Numbered from the stretch's first letter, positions 9,771 through 20,928 are shown. The stretch: DNA of 64,000 nt from Hanleya hanleyi (GCA_036873755.1 JAVTVY010006821.1:248001-312000); one strand, 5' to 3'. Notes: generated by a model from the letters alone, not told the origin. Numbers and translations are program-made.

Positions 9771-10049
9771 AATCCATCAACTTACAAAGAATGAACACCT
9801 GGATCTGACCTCTTCTGCATTGCTATAAAACCTGTAATTGATGGTAACATTTGTAATCCAATTATGTAAAAAGGCAAAGATCACTGGCAGCAAGAGTCTG
9901 GCCAACTTTGCTTGTTGAATTTAGCAATTTATGAAATGTTTGCCAATTTTCTGTCTGTACTGATAACAGAAACATCAGAGGCCAATTTTCAAGATTCTAA
10001 ATTTGTTTTGTACAGTATACCAGTACCTGATAGCAAGTAAGCAAAATAA

Positions 10050-10475
10050 TCAATTCCAAAATTGTCAACTCCAAGATATTCAACTCCAAGATATTCAACT
10101 CAAAGATAGATATTCAACTCCAAGATAGATATTCAATTCCAAGACAAATATTCAACTCCAAGATAGATTTTCAACTCCAAATTATTCAACTTAAAGATAT
10201 TCAACTCAAAGACAAATATTCAACTCCAAGATATTCAACTCAAAGATAAATATTCAACTCCAAGATATTCAACTCAAAGATAAATATTCAACTTAAAGAT
10301 ATTCAACTCCAAGATAGATATTCAACTCAAAGATAAATATTCAACTCCAAGATATTCAACTCGAAGATAGATATTCAACTCCAAGATATTCAACCAACTC
10401 CAAGATATCCAACCAACTACAAGATATTCAACTCTAATGTATTCAACTCCAAGATATTCAACTCCAAGATTTCAC
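10050..10475. repeat. Minisatellite of TTCAACTCCAAGATA units
   Basis: More than 25 tandem units of roughly 13-17 bp, variants of ATTCAACTC(C/A)AAGATA with some expanded to AAGATAGATATTCAACTC. Ends grade into unique sequence. Confidence 0.9.
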
Positions 10476-10479
10476 AGCT

Positions 10480-12110
10480 CAAGACAAACGTGAATTGCAG
10501 GACAAAAATCACAATTCAGACAAAGAGAACAGCGCCTTCTTGAGAAATGATCAGATGACAGTTATGAATGTAGGAAACAAGGATCTATTGATTCTTCTCG
10601 AAGTAAATCACTCAGTCATGAGCAATACAAGAAATTATCAAACATAGCAGAAAATCTCACGAGAAAGAATCGTAAAAATTATCCGATGAATTACAACAAC
10701 AACAACTCGTGTTGCCATGTAACCGGAGTGCTGTGACCCAGTTCTCCGCGAAAAGTTCATGTCACGTCTAGAATGTATTCTGTGTGTAGGCTTGATATAA
10801 TCACCAGGGTATGATTTTATAATTTGTGGTAAGTGTATGCAATAAAGGACACAATAAAGAATCCCGAATAACGTATCTAAAATTCAGTGCTAGTTTGCTG
10901 TTGTCCGTCATCTCGATGAAGTTTAGAGGCCTATCCCGTTTCCAGGTCACACACCGACATCTTGGAACTTGCCGACCGTTTGCTCGCTGGCCCTTGGAAG
11001 ATCAAGCTGGACGACTTTGGGAATAAGGTACGGCGAATCACCGCCGAAGGAAAAAAATACATACAAAACATAATCCCATTTAAAGTTAGCCTAAAGATAT
11101 TGGTACGACAATACTGTCACTATTTCTCACTTGAAGTATCATTATTTCTACAGTTCAGAAAATCGGCGTGAAGACAGATTACATGTTGATGTCGACGGTT
11201 GATAATGAGTTAAAAAATGTGAAATTGTGGATTTACTTTCCTTTGACCGCATCACTCGTTGGCTGGCCTAATCACACTCATAAGCTGACCAGATGGCTCT
11301 GCGCAGTTATTGGGTCAGGGGTCAGCCGGATATAGTGCATGTACCAGTGTTGGCAAGCAGCCAAATTTGCTGTACGACAACAGAGTCTGGGAATAGGGCT
11401 TCGCCCTGTTCCAGACAAAAATGCGACCAGTGATTAGGATTTCACATACTGAACATCATTATGTCTTCTTGATATCATTCAAAACTGTTGATCGATTCTC
11501 TCTTGTAAGAAACCATCTTGTATTTTTTTGTCAGTTTTATTTGATACACATTTGGTATTGGTGTTAACTGTCATGCAAAATAGATCTTTCGATCATTGAC
11601 GCGGAATTCTTTTATGAACGATGGCTGAATATTAAATGTCGGATCTGACGCTTGCTGTTTGATATCAATGAGAGTTCGTAAAGATCACTTGCGGTCAAAT
11701 AAACGTGATTCTTCAAATGCGCTGCTGCAACTGATTCTAGCGCTTGAAACTGAGATAGAAGTGAACCCAAATCGAAGGAGGATTGCCTTCATAACAGATC
11801 ATAGCTGGCATGATTAATTTGTCCATGAAGCTTAGCGTGGACATTTATGCACATATGCCTGCATTTAGCTATGATGAGTGATTTTGATAGACGTGTGCTT
11901 TGAAATAAAATACCCTGAACTTAACACAGAAGATCATAAAGAACGCCAATTTTATATGACCTCGTATGGTCGCCATATCGTATTTTTCCTTGGTGCTGTA
12001 CTCCCAGTAGTAGACTATTCTGTTATGACATAAAAAGCTTAATATAAATATCTGTTAGTTCGTAGCTGTTAGGTATATTCTGTTCTTGACTGTGAGTATA
12101 ATTTAGCTAA
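10480..12110. other. No gene seen
   Basis: Unique sequence. Short ORFs here have no domain, promoter or repeat support. Confidence 0.4.
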
Positions 12111-12117
12111 ATCATCC

Positions 12118-12187
12118 GGAAATGACCTTTGACCCTGCGTATGCGCACAAAATCGGTTGCGCATGGTCAAAGGTCACTTCCGGCTAC
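12118..12187. repeat. Near-perfect hairpin with CCGGAA ends
   Basis: CCGGAAATGACCTTTGACC at the left pairs with GGTCAAAGGTCACTTCCGG at the right, with inner TGCGCA arms and a loop of about 8-10 bases. Arm identity is high. The arms contain both the CCGGAA word and TGACCTTTGACC, a direct-repeat nuclear-receptor-like half-site pair. Confidence 0.75.
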
Positions 12188-12189
12188 AT

Positions 12190-12500
12190 GACCGGAACCG
12201 AAAGTGACTTCACAGAGGTCATATGCAAATTGTTTAGGTCAAATGGTATAGAGATGCCCTTTTACTTGGACCCGATCACGAAACCTGGCTCCTAATACCA
12301 CGGTTCAACGACCGTGTGTGATATGTGTCGCACATCATTCTCCGTGAATCGGTTTTGTCTGCGTGCCCTCAAAGGTCATATGCAAATTTCCAAGGTCAAT
12401 ACGACCGAATTAGCTCTTTGGGGTTACACGTCTATTAGAATAAAGTCATGGAGTGTATCTCCCCTCCACTCTCTGTATAAATACCCTTGCAAGTGGGTGA
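12190..12500 (+). promoter_or_regulatory. Promoter-like cassette: ETS/CRE, octamer, TATA
   Basis: In order: CCGGAACCGAAAGTGA, AGGTCATATGCAAATT (octamer ATGCAAAT) at about 12217, a second AGGTCATATGCAAATT at about 12372, and TATA box TATAAATA at about 12476. A similar set recurs at 13430-13500 upstream of the ORF at 13909. Downstream of this TATA box is only an 18-codon ORF (ATG at about 12541) and AATAAA at about 12605. Confidence 0.45.
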
Positions 12501-13064
12501 AATATTCAATACACATAACCAAAAGTTATTATAACGAGTCTATGATCAGGGCGACCACAGGTTCGAGTGTTTCGTGTCAAGTATCTCTCCGTAATTAATA
12601 AACAAATAAAATGGCGGCTCTTGTTTTGTGAATTCCTCTTTTGACATCGATCGTGCTGCCATCTGGGCGCGAGGAAGACAAATCTGACTGCGCGAAAACT
12701 CCGTGTTATCTCCCTTATTCAAACAGTGTCGCTCCTGAATCGGTACGAATTTGCCTTTGAGTTACTTCAATGTTAAAATGTCCGGACATGTCCGGTGACG
12801 TCACGTCCGGGTCAAGGGTCACGCCTCTTGATTAATAGGCCTCCAGATTCTCTGAAGTTGATTGACCGGGAATGCATGTTTGGGGTAGGAGTATTCGGGT
12901 AAGGGTGGTCCTTTTCATCTTGTTGATTTTACTATGGGGTGTGGCACCTTGTTTTGTCTGTCTCACCCTATTCAAGGCGATGGGAGGGGTATTGTGGTCA
13001 TGGGGTGAATTTCGTTGAAAAGTTCTGACTGAGCGTGCATAGTACATACATGTAGGCAGGCCTG

Positions 13065-13400
13065 TGGTGGATGTTTTAGGGTCGAGGTGGCCCACTATTG
13101 GTCCCATTAGGCCGTGGGGGATGCCATAGTGAAGTACTCGTGATGGAGCATCCGACTGGATGGATGGGGATTGAAACTGACGTCATTCTGCGCATGCGCA
13201 CTAGAAAAATGGCATGGGAATGAATGTTTTTGGGTCGAGGTGGACTACTATTGGTCCAAATGGTGAAGCACTCGTGGAGTAGAGTCCGACCGGATGGAGG
13301 TGACGTGGAACTGACGTTCATCTGCGCATGCACAGACAGAGAACTGTGGAAAAAAGGCATTGCAGTGACCAATCGGGGTCGAGATGGTCTATCCTCGCTC
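13065..13400 (+). repeat. 156-bp repeat family, left cluster
   Basis: Units start at a TTTTNGGGTCGAGGTGG core (13071, 13225, and a degenerate one at about 13375). They continue with CTATTGGTCC, GAAGCACTCGTG, GTCCGACYGGATGGA and TGCGCATGCGCA. Spacing is about 154 bp. Confidence 0.75.
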
Positions 13401-13419
13401 CTAATGGTAATGCGCATAG

Positions 13420-13505
13420 GTCACTTCCGACCACGTTCCCGGAACCGGAAGTGACGTCACAAAGGTCATAGGCAATTGCATAGGTCGATACGCGCAAAAA
13501 TCCCC
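13420..13505 (+). promoter_or_regulatory. ETS/CRE cassette upstream of the 13909 ORF
   Basis: CACTTCCG, then CCGGAACCGGAAGTGACGTCA, then AAAGGTCATAGGCAATTGCA and AGGTCGATACGCGC: the same order of elements as at 12165-12260. The CCGGAAGTGACGTCA composite also ends the word cluster at about 1133. Confidence 0.4.
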
Positions 13506-13847
13506 TTTCAAAGTGTCAAGAGGCGTCTCCGTGCCCTTTCGGAGCCTGACGTGGAGGTTGAGCAAGAGTTATCTGACCCTGAATACGACTTTATATCCTT
13601 CAGTTACTCCAATGTTAATTGACATCTCCCGGAATGCATGCCATCAAACATGGCCCCGACAATATCACCAGCTATATGACCAGCATAAATGGGCAAGTGG
13701 GGAAACCTAGGTTCCCCACATCTCCTATGCAGAGAACCAGAGACATGGGAATTGCACCAAATGAGTGACTTGGTCCCAGCCTTCCGTCGCTGGGGTAGTG
13801 TGGGGTGAACAAATAGGGCTGGTCATGCGCAACCGGACGAGCCAATG

Positions 13848-13858
13848 CACTATAAATA
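13848..13858 (+). promoter_or_regulatory. TATA box
   Basis: CTATAAATA about 55 bases upstream of the ATG at 13909, leaving room for a short leader. It is the best promoter candidate for the 131-codon ORF. Confidence 0.5.
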
Positions 13859-13908
13859 CGACGGTCGGTGACGGTATGGGTTATTCATCACGCGTCATTT
13901 CGTCGACC

Positions 13909-14304
13909 ATGTCGCCAGTCCTACGAGCGCTCCTTCCCCTTACACCCGAGGTGGGGTTACACGCCTATGACGGTAAAGTCACCATCGTAGAAGACCGGGA
14001 TGTTTGCGGGTCGGGCCCTGAGTCCACATCAAAAACGGTTACGCTACACCGTGACACCCTGAAATTTGAACGGGTGTTGAGCGGTGAGTTCGATGGGGAC
14101 CTCATCCACGTGGAGAATGCCATCTATGTACACCGTGGGTCATGCTTCGCACGCCTGGAGCGTTGCCAGGACCCCACTCGAAGCTTCACCTTTGAACCTG
14201 ATTTATGGACGGCGTTTGAGAAATTGGTGCCTATTGTGGACCAGCTGTTTACACCGGACGAGCGGTCAGCCGTCCAGTGGGCCTTGTCTCGTGCGACTGG
14301 GTAA
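13909..14304 (+). CDS. Hypothetical intronless 131-residue protein
   Basis: The ATG at 13909 has a good context (ACCATGT) and sits about 55 bases after a TATA box, so I prefer it to upstream in-frame starts near 13765. The 131-residue product starts MSPVLRALLPLTPEVGL, is acidic and non-repetitive, has a VTIVEDRDVCG segment and a C-terminal helical part (WTAFEKLVPIVDQLF). No domain, signal peptide or membrane segment is apparent. It stands between two clusters of the 156-bp repeat and behind an ETS/CRE cassette; no AATAAA follows nearby. It could be a gene of an uncharacterised mobile element or virus-derived sequence. I do not recognise it. Confidence 0.4.
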   Translation: MSPVLRALLPLTPEVGLHAYDGKVTIVEDRDVCGSGPESTSKTVTLHRDTLKFERVLSGEFDGDLIHVENAIYVHRGSCFARLERCQDPTRSFTFEPDLWTAFEKLVPIVDQLFTPDERSAVQWALSRATG

Positions 14305-14884
14305 TAGTTATAAGAGCGCAAATTCCTTAGTATTGAGGCTAAGGTTGATGACGTCACGCGGCGTGACGCGGCGATGACGTCACGGATGACATCACTTTCG
14401 GCGACATCCGAGTCACAGGTCATTTCCGGATCGAAGGTCACCTTCGGTCACGTGACTGCCCAGGAAGAGTTATCTGCCCTTACATAAGACCCCAGTGACC
14501 TCCATTGTCATTCTACAAGGAATGCATGTATGGGCTAGAAGTATTGGGGTGGTCATTTTTTTGTTGTTGTGGATTTTACTATGGGGTGTGACACCTTGTT
14601 TTCTTTGTCTCGCGATGTAGAACACGATTGGAGGGGTCTCGAGGCCATTGGTTGAATTTCGCTGAAAACTTCAAGCAGGTATGGGGTGGACATGTTAGGT
14701 CCTTCTTGGTGTACTGGACAATGTTAGTCCCAATGGAGAACCCACTCATGGACACTTGTAGTATGGGGTGTGGCACCTTGTTTTCTTTATCTCGAGCTGT
14801 AGAGCACGATGGGAGGGGTATCGAGGCCATGCGTTGACTTTTCTTGAAAAGTTCTGATGACGCATGCGCAGTAGGCAGGCAGAT

Positions 14885-15300
14885 CGAGGTGGACGTTTTG
14901 GGGTCTAGGTGGACCCATAGTGGTGTTATTGGGTCGTGTGATGTGCCATAGTGAAGCACTCGCGGGGTAGCGTCCAACTGGATGGGTGTGGGGTGGGAAT
15001 ATCGTCTATCTGTGCATGCGCAGTAGAAAAAATTGTATTTGAATGGACGTTTTGGGGTCGCAATGGACCAATATTGGCTCGATTGGCTGCGGAAGATATC
15101 AAAGTGAAGCTCTCGGAAAGTGGCATCCGACTGGACTACTGTGTTGTTCGTTTTCAACATTCTGCCCATGCGCAGGCAGGGAATTATGGGGAAAGGGCAT
15201 TGGAGGGGACGTTTTGGGGTCGAGGTGAACCCATAGTGGTCCGAATGGGTCGGAGAGAGTATACATGTGGAGCGCTCCTCCAACCCGATCCATTACAACA
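14885..15300 (+). repeat. 156-bp repeat family, middle cluster
   Basis: Cores at about 14894, 15050 and 15208 (GACGTTTTGGGGTC), spaced about 156-158 bp. Each is followed by ATAGTGGT/ATATTGGC, GAAGCWCTCG and a TGCGCATG-type block. A TATA-like ATATAAGG lies at about 15302, just after the last unit. Confidence 0.75.
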
Positions 15301-15409
15301 CATATAAGGGAAGTGGGAAGAGGTGCCGACATACTGACAGAGCCACATGACTTCACAGTATAGTCTTCCGGTTAACCTATTCTAAAGCACATACCAAGAA
15401 TCTAACGAT

Positions 15410-15540
15410 TCGTGAAATGTGTTGTATCTCAGGTACGCTTTTACTGTATCTGTTCATGTGGCAACTTGGATGATATGACCTCACGGCCCCTAGCACCGGC
15501 ATAATCGGTATTAGATACAAATCCAGAGAGCTATGATGGA
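15410..15540 (+). repeat. Dispersed repeat family, copy 2
   Basis: Contains TATCTCAGGTACGCTTTTA, TGTTCATGTGG and CGGCCCCTAGCACCGG in the same order as copies at 1325-1665, 16905-17065 and 41515-41830. Confidence 0.45.
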
Positions 15541-15734
15541 AATACTCTGACAACTCGTATATTGGTAATTGGTGAACTGTTTCGCTGTAACAACTCGTAC
15601 ACTGAAGATCGTGAGCTGTATCGTCGTCAGATGAAAATGACGGCATTTAACACAAAAGACTAGTTTGTAAGGCCCGATGTCTACCGAGCATCAACTTCCC
15701 ACAGATGCCAACATATATCAAAGACCAAAAGGTC

Positions 15735-15920
15735 ATGGGTGGGCGGATGATTTCACAGAAAGACTTTAAACCTGGTGAATCATAGAATTAGGAATGTTGT
15801 TGTTGTTGTTGAGATAGTGTGGTCTATCAATTTCTGGGAAGTAAAAGTCAAGGAAAGTATGCAGTTGCCCCTTAGTAGTAGAGAAAACAGAAACCCAGTA
15901 TATTTGCCCTGTGACCTTTG
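15735..15920 (+). repeat. Fold-back arm (partner 17000-17345)
   Basis: TTTCACAGAAAGACTTTA, ATGTTGTTGTTGTTGTTGAG, CAATTTCTGG and AACAGAAACCCAGTATATTT all recur, reverse-complemented and in matching order, within 17000-17345. The right arm is longer because of an internal insertion. Confidence 0.7.
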
Positions 15921-15929
15921 TGGATAGTT

Positions 15930-16055
15930 TTACAGTAACGCCTTAACGCCTTATCTGAATGCCTGAACGCCCTGTCTTAACGCCTTATCGTAACGCCTTA
16001 GCGCCCTATCTTAACGCCTTGAGGCCTTATCTTAGCGCCTTATCGCCCTAGCATA
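15930..16055. repeat. Short tandem repeat, TAACGCCTTA units
   Basis: About nine variants of (C/T)(T/G)TAACGCCTTATC in tandem, lying in the loop between the two fold-back arms. Confidence 0.75.
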
Positions 16056-16059
16056 CCAC

Positions 16060-16900
16060 TGTTTGATCTTTTGCACGAGATTGTACAATGCTATTGTATA
16101 ATACTAACGCATCGACAAGGTGTATGTATCAATCCGTTCATACCAGGGAATAAAACGTGGCGGTCCCCGATGATGTCATCGCTCTACACCGAGACATTGT
16201 ACGGGGTGTTTAGCTGGGAAAACCCGTGTTTTGTAGGTCATCGCTTTATATGTCAGGATAAGAACCCTGTTCTATCTAGAGATTACTCGGGAGAAGTAGA
16301 GAAAGGGGAGTTTCGGAGGGGCGATAGAGCTTTTGGGGAAGATGAGGGTCTTGTTTTATCCAGCTACCTGGCGGAGTTACCTGTGTGTGCGTGTGTGAAG
16401 GAGGAGTGAGAGGAGGAATGGGGTTAACGCCCTAACGTCTTCTATAGCTAATCCCTTACGGCTTAATGCCATGATGCAGGCAGTTGAGAGAAACAAAGAT
16501 CAATACGTTTTCATATAGTTTATTGTCCCCTCGTTCACATTATACCCACGCTGGGGAGCCGCATTGGGTACGTTTACAATTCTCGTAGGCTCTTATCCAA
16601 TCAAAACCCCAATTTGGGGCTGCATCTGTCATATTCGTTCTTGTCCGTTAGATGTATTCTCGGCTGCTCTTGTCCAATCAGAAACCGTCATTTCAGAAAG
16701 TTCAATCTTCGGTCATGTTCACTCTGATCCGTTTGTTATAACCCGGGTAGGCCGGGATACTGTAACGGCAATATATTGGAGCGATTTGCAAGAGGTGGGA
16801 AAAATTGACGACGTCTGGCGACTAAAGAGCAACCATATGACTCTACAGGAAAGCTTCCCTCGGCCCCTCACACTCAGACCCGAGAATACGATGGAATCTC
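16060..16900. other. Loop of the fold-back region, no supported gene
   Basis: Two plus-strand open frames (16071-16409 and 16564-16908) have no domain or start support. The stretch has two direct CCAATCA motifs (about 16598 and 16675), which may be CCAAT boxes, but nothing ties them to a gene. Confidence 0.35.
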
Positions 16901-16904
16901 GGAC

Positions 16905-17065
16905 GTAGCTTAAGTATCTCAACCGCGCTTTTATTGCTGCTGTTCATATGGAGACTATGAAGTATCCACATGGCCCCTAGCACTGGCTTAAGTGAACTTA
17001 GATATATACTGGGCAAATAGACTGGGTTTCTGTTTCCTCTAATTCTGTGGAATTAGATACGCTAG
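16905..17065 (+). repeat. Dispersed repeat family, copy 3
   Basis: Contains TATCTCAACCGCGCTTTTA, TGTTCATATGG and TGGCCCCTAGCACTGG, in the same orientation as the copy at 15410 although the surrounding arms are inverted. Confidence 0.45.
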
Positions 17066-17345
17066 TTGGGAGCTGTGATGATAGATCAGCTCAAAGCAAT
17101 AACTGATCTGATGTTAATGTATGAGCATCAAGAACGTCTGATGGAGTAAACGCCTCAACATAGGGTAAATGCAAGGATACAAAGAAAAACTAACCTGTAG
17201 TGCCCGACGTCGTACGGCTTAAATTTCCCACCAGAAATTGAGAGACAACACTGTCTCAACCACAACAACAACATCCCCATTTCTATGACTCACCAGATGT
17301 AAAGTCTTTCTGTGAAAACATGCACCCACCCATGGCTTGATCGAG
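17000..17345 (-). repeat. Fold-back arm (partner 15735-15920)
   Basis: Reverse-complement partner of the left arm; an extra segment at about 17065-17215 has no counterpart on the left. Confidence 0.7.
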
Positions 17346-17349
17346 TTGG

Positions 17350-17600
17350 AGGAGCGCTTCACATGGATACCTTCCCCGACCAAGTACGCCCACTATGGGC
17401 CCACCTCGACCCCAAAACGTCCATTTCAATGCCCTTTTCCCACTTTTCCCTGTCTCAGCATGCGCACCATTGCGCTACTTTTACTCCATACTAGTGCTGT
17501 TGGACGCTACACAATGAGAGCTTCAAACTGATACCCCATACGACCCATTCGGACCATTATGGGTCCACCTCGACCTCAAAACGTCCCCTCAAACGCCCTT
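17350..17600 (-). repeat. 156-bp repeat family, inverted cluster
   Basis: Two units in reverse orientation, with CCCACCTCGACCCCAAAACG at about 17400 and CCACCTCGACCTCAAAACG at about 17565. They mirror the cluster at 14885-15300 around the 15.9-17.0 kb loop. Confidence 0.75.
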
Positions 17601-17624
17601 TTCACAGAAGAATTGTCACGTTTT

Positions 17625-18400
17625 TCCGGGATGACAGTATAAGATGTTTTGACCGTAAAATGCACGGTTATGGTGTTCTATTTGGGCCAAGTTTGCGTCG
17701 CGTGGCGACTTTTAGAAACTCGCCACTCGCCACGCGCCGTGGTAAATGTCCCTATTTATGTAAACAGTCAGAGCAAATGTTGGTCTTGCTCAAGACAATG
17801 CAATAGTTGATAACATACAAATATTCTGACAATTCCTTGTTTTACATGCAAACTTTTGCATCTGTAACGAAAGTGCAGGGTGACAACGACCCCTTGGGAT
17901 CCCCTTTAATAAATCACAGCTTCTGAATGATACGTGACTATGTGAAATCGAAAGTTACATTGTGTTTATGTGTGCGGTTCACTTACCTGGTGGAATCCAA
18001 CGCTGTAATTCTCCTAGAATGAACTATGATAATCCGGGAGACAGACAATGCCTCGAAATCCCGGTGAAGTTATCTCAAACGATCAGTTGGGACGGTGAAA
18101 GGGGCCCTGGTGGACCTCGCTCGCTTCGCTGTAGATGACGTCAGTCAGGAATCCGGAAGTCGGTTTCAGAGAATATGCAGATTAGGACAGTGAACTTTGC
18201 GGTCGTCGTATGAATTAACTAGAGGGAGTTGGAAGCTGAGATTTACCAGTTACGTCCGTTATGAATTATGGTGTGTTCCTCCATAGCCATATTTATCCAG
18301 CGAAGTCCAGATAAACTGATCGGGAAGTGTTGTAATTTGACAATAAAGAGGGCGCTGGTATCTTCGACGTCTGTTTCTACCTTTATCCACAGAAGAGCGG
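17625..18400. other. No gene seen
   Basis: Unique sequence with one small hairpin near 17700-17745 (CGCGTGGCGA against TCGCCACGCG). No coding support. Confidence 0.4.
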
Positions 18401-18406
18401 TAGCCC

Positions 18407-18414
18407 TATATAAG
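18407..18414 (+). promoter_or_regulatory. TATA box with downstream splice-donor-like site
   Basis: TATATAAG in CCTATATAAGCCGG, followed about 45 bases later by CGAGGTGAG, a good splice-donor match. It looks like a core promoter with a short first exon; no coding exon is evident downstream. An LTR promoter is possible, but I could not find paired LTRs. Confidence 0.35.
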
Positions 18415-18505
18415 CCGGACTCCCGCTGAAACGACAGAGACCAGCAGAAACATCGAGGTGAGAGCACACGCAAAATCTATTGGGGAGAAGAAATCCAATA
18501 CATTG

Positions 18506-18587
18506 CCGGGCCGCGACCAGGTCGCCGAATTGAAGAAGTACCGCCGCCGGGCCGCGACCAGGCCGCCGAATTGAAGAAGTACCGCCG
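18506..18587. repeat. 41-bp tandem duplication
   Basis: Two copies of CCGGGCCGCGACCAGGYCGC plus 21 further bases, differing at one position. Confidence 0.9.
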
Positions 18588-19150
18588 CCGAATCCTATAG
18601 CATCATTGCATACATTTACACTCACTTACAATCACACGTCCGGGCTGTGTTTACTCTACTTCGATCTCTACCTATCTCAACCGTAACGCACAGTTGTGTG
18701 GGTATTGCGCTGGGAGTTAGAGTATAGACACTTATCGCCAACGGTCGTTCCTATCTCTACTGCACGCTAGTGCAGGCTCAGCTCTGGGAATTACCTAACG
18801 GCGTTAGTGTTGATAGCACTGCCATACCTTTATGGTATCGATTAAGCTGTATCCGATAGGAGACGGTGGTCTCTGTGAAGAGGATACAGCTAGGCAAAAC
18901 ATACACAGTTCCTACCTAAACAATTATGCATGCACACACGTACTTAAATACACACAACCTACGGGTTGAAATACATTCACGCTAACACCCACAAGCTATA
19001 GGTTCGAGCCTATAGCTTGATAAATATACATCTGCCCAGTCAATCGTACGATAAACGATTATCCATTCACGCCTCCATAAACATAGTCTCTCACCACCCT
19101 GTACATATATTGAGTAATTCACGGCCAATCATAGATTACTACTGTCTCAT

Positions 19151-19400
19151 ACAGTAGTATATAAAGGGGGAATCCTTGACCAGATGCCCATCTATTGCGG
19201 ATGACCCTACAGTAGTATAGAGAGAGGGTTCCCATACCAGTTGACCATATAGTAGTATAGAGAGAGGGTTCATGGGCCAGCTGATCATACAGTAGTATAG
19301 AAGGAGGGTTCCTATATCAGTTGACCCTATAGTAGTATAGAAGGAGGGTGCCGATTCCAGGTGCCCATACAGTAGTATAGGAAGAGGGTTACTAGACCAG
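19151..19400. repeat. 40-bp tandem repeat
   Basis: Units marked by AGTAGTATAG at 19211, 19251, 19291, 19331 and 19371 (exact 40-bp period), plus an offset first unit at 19152. Each has an (A/G)GAGGGT(T/G) block and a GACCAT/GCCCAT block. Confidence 0.9.
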
Positions 19401-19684
19401 GTGCCTACCCATCCACCGTGTGTTATCGATGTCCGATCCTATGTGGACCGTGTAGCCGTGAACTCTAGCCTTGATGATTCGTCCTTGTAGCGAGGCCGCG
19501 GAGTGAGTCGCCGTGAGCGGGGTCGCTGAAGCCTGGGGGTGTATTCCTACGAGGGGTGCCGTCTGCTGCTGTGGTGAGCCGTGCAGTTGAATAGTCATGC
19601 GGTGTTACAGAGAGACGGGCCGGTGCCGTAGAAGCCTTTGTACTGTGATAGTACTGTCGTGCCCTGTCGTACTGACGGTTATCA

Positions 19685-19975
19685 ATGCTTGAAGGGGCCT
19701 AGTCGTGTAAGACGAGACACGACGACGACGAGAAGTCCATACCACCCGAGGGAAGAAGACCGGGGGAAGGAAGACACACGTCGGACATAACCACGGAGGG
19801 GCCTAGTCGTGTAAGACGAGACACGACGCAGTGTTCATCCATACGGGAGTGAACGAAGACCTGGGGAAGGAAGACAGACGCTGGACCTTACCACGAAGAC
19901 CTGGGGAAGGAAGCTAGACGCTGGACCTTACCACGAATACCTGGTGAAGGAAGATAGAAGCTGGACCCATCCACA
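19685..19975. repeat. Nested tandem repeats with hairpin GTCGTGT-ACACGAC
   Basis: GGGGCCTAGTCGTGTAAGAC followed by GAGACACGACG occurs at about 19693 and 19799 and forms a short hairpin each time. GAAGACCTGGGGAAGGAAG followed by a GCTGGACC block recurs four times down to 19975. Confidence 0.75.
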
Positions 19976-19999
19976 AGAGAACCGGTCGTGACCAGACTG

Positions 20000-20925
20000 T
20001 GGCTGTGACCAGGCCTGAACGCGATATAGCTAGGGCTATATATTTTGTATATATTTTCTATTATATTGAACTTCGGTTAAAGATAACTATAAGAGTACAG
20101 ATAATTCATAGAGTAGGGATCTTCTTTGCAGGGATTGTACGCTACCACGATTTGAATCCTGTATACCTGCTCAAAGAATTATATGTCAGTATTGCATTAA
20201 TTTGCTTTGGTTGTCATTACAGGTCTTCCTTTCCAACCTCCTTGATCCAGACAAGGTGACAGGTTGAATCGAACTCCCTCGTTGGCCCGAGTGCGTTCCC
20301 AGTAGCCTGACAGTTTGTCTTGGGGACCCTGCGCACTCTGTGGATCTGAAACATCCATTATCCCGCGTATAGAAGTAAAAACGTTTCACATCCAAGGTGG
20401 AAATAATTCAGGGACGCAATTCAAACGGTATTCATTGGCTACATCCATTCGTGTGTAAACACATGTGATCTGAAAATTCTCCACCTACAAGTTGGGGCTA
20501 AACATTCCTGGGAAACTGTCCAATGTCTAAACTGTCTTATGCATAGAAAGGGCGCTGAATATGTCGCCCTTCCAACTATTTCCTGGAAAATGTGTTTTAG
20601 AACTCTGGCTTCTGACAAAAGAGTTTTCAAAAACAAATATCGGGAGAAAGTACTGAAATATCCACTCTAACAAACAGTTGTTTCCTCTGTATAGAGCGAG
20701 TCTCTGAACACCGAGAGAGCCGGAACCTCGCACTAATCATGTAGGACGAGCTTAGGCTTGCCATCGTATGTAGTGTCGTATATCATTCAATGTGTAGACG
20801 CGTCCTCGTCCAAAACGCATGAGTCCCTAAACATGAATCTCTTACATATCTGGTAAGCTATAACATGTTTGAGTCTAAACATGTGTCCAAAAGGAACCTC
20901 AGATATGCGTGTATGACCTAAACGC
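20000..20925. other. No gene seen
   Basis: Unique sequence up to the start of the segmental duplication; short frames have no support. Confidence 0.4.
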
Positions 20926-20928
20926 GCA

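Larger units (their letters stand above)
9298..9920 (-). repeat. About 270-bp tandem repeat carrying the 2A-like ORFs
   Basis: Two copies (and a partial third at about 9775-9915) share an ATAAACTGGCAAAAT-like block, CTATAAAACCTGTA and the 2A coding segment. The third lacks the NPGP segment. Confidence 0.55.

Noticed and set aside
14579..15283. 234-codon minus-strand ORF with repeated LDPKTS motif
   Set aside because: It reads through the 156-bp repeats; the repeated peptide is the repeat itself, and the frame is not kept in the other clusters.
16564..16908. 114-codon plus-strand ORF in the fold-back loop
   Set aside because: No domain, no promoter at a sensible distance, and composition like the surrounding non-coding DNA.
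12100..17600. Integrated herpesvirus-like or other large DNA virus segment
   Set aside because: TATA-driven small ORFs and inverted repeats were suggestive, but no viral core gene is recognisable.
17860..19100. LTR around the TATA box at 18407
   Set aside because: No matching second LTR, primer-binding site or gag/pol frame in the window.
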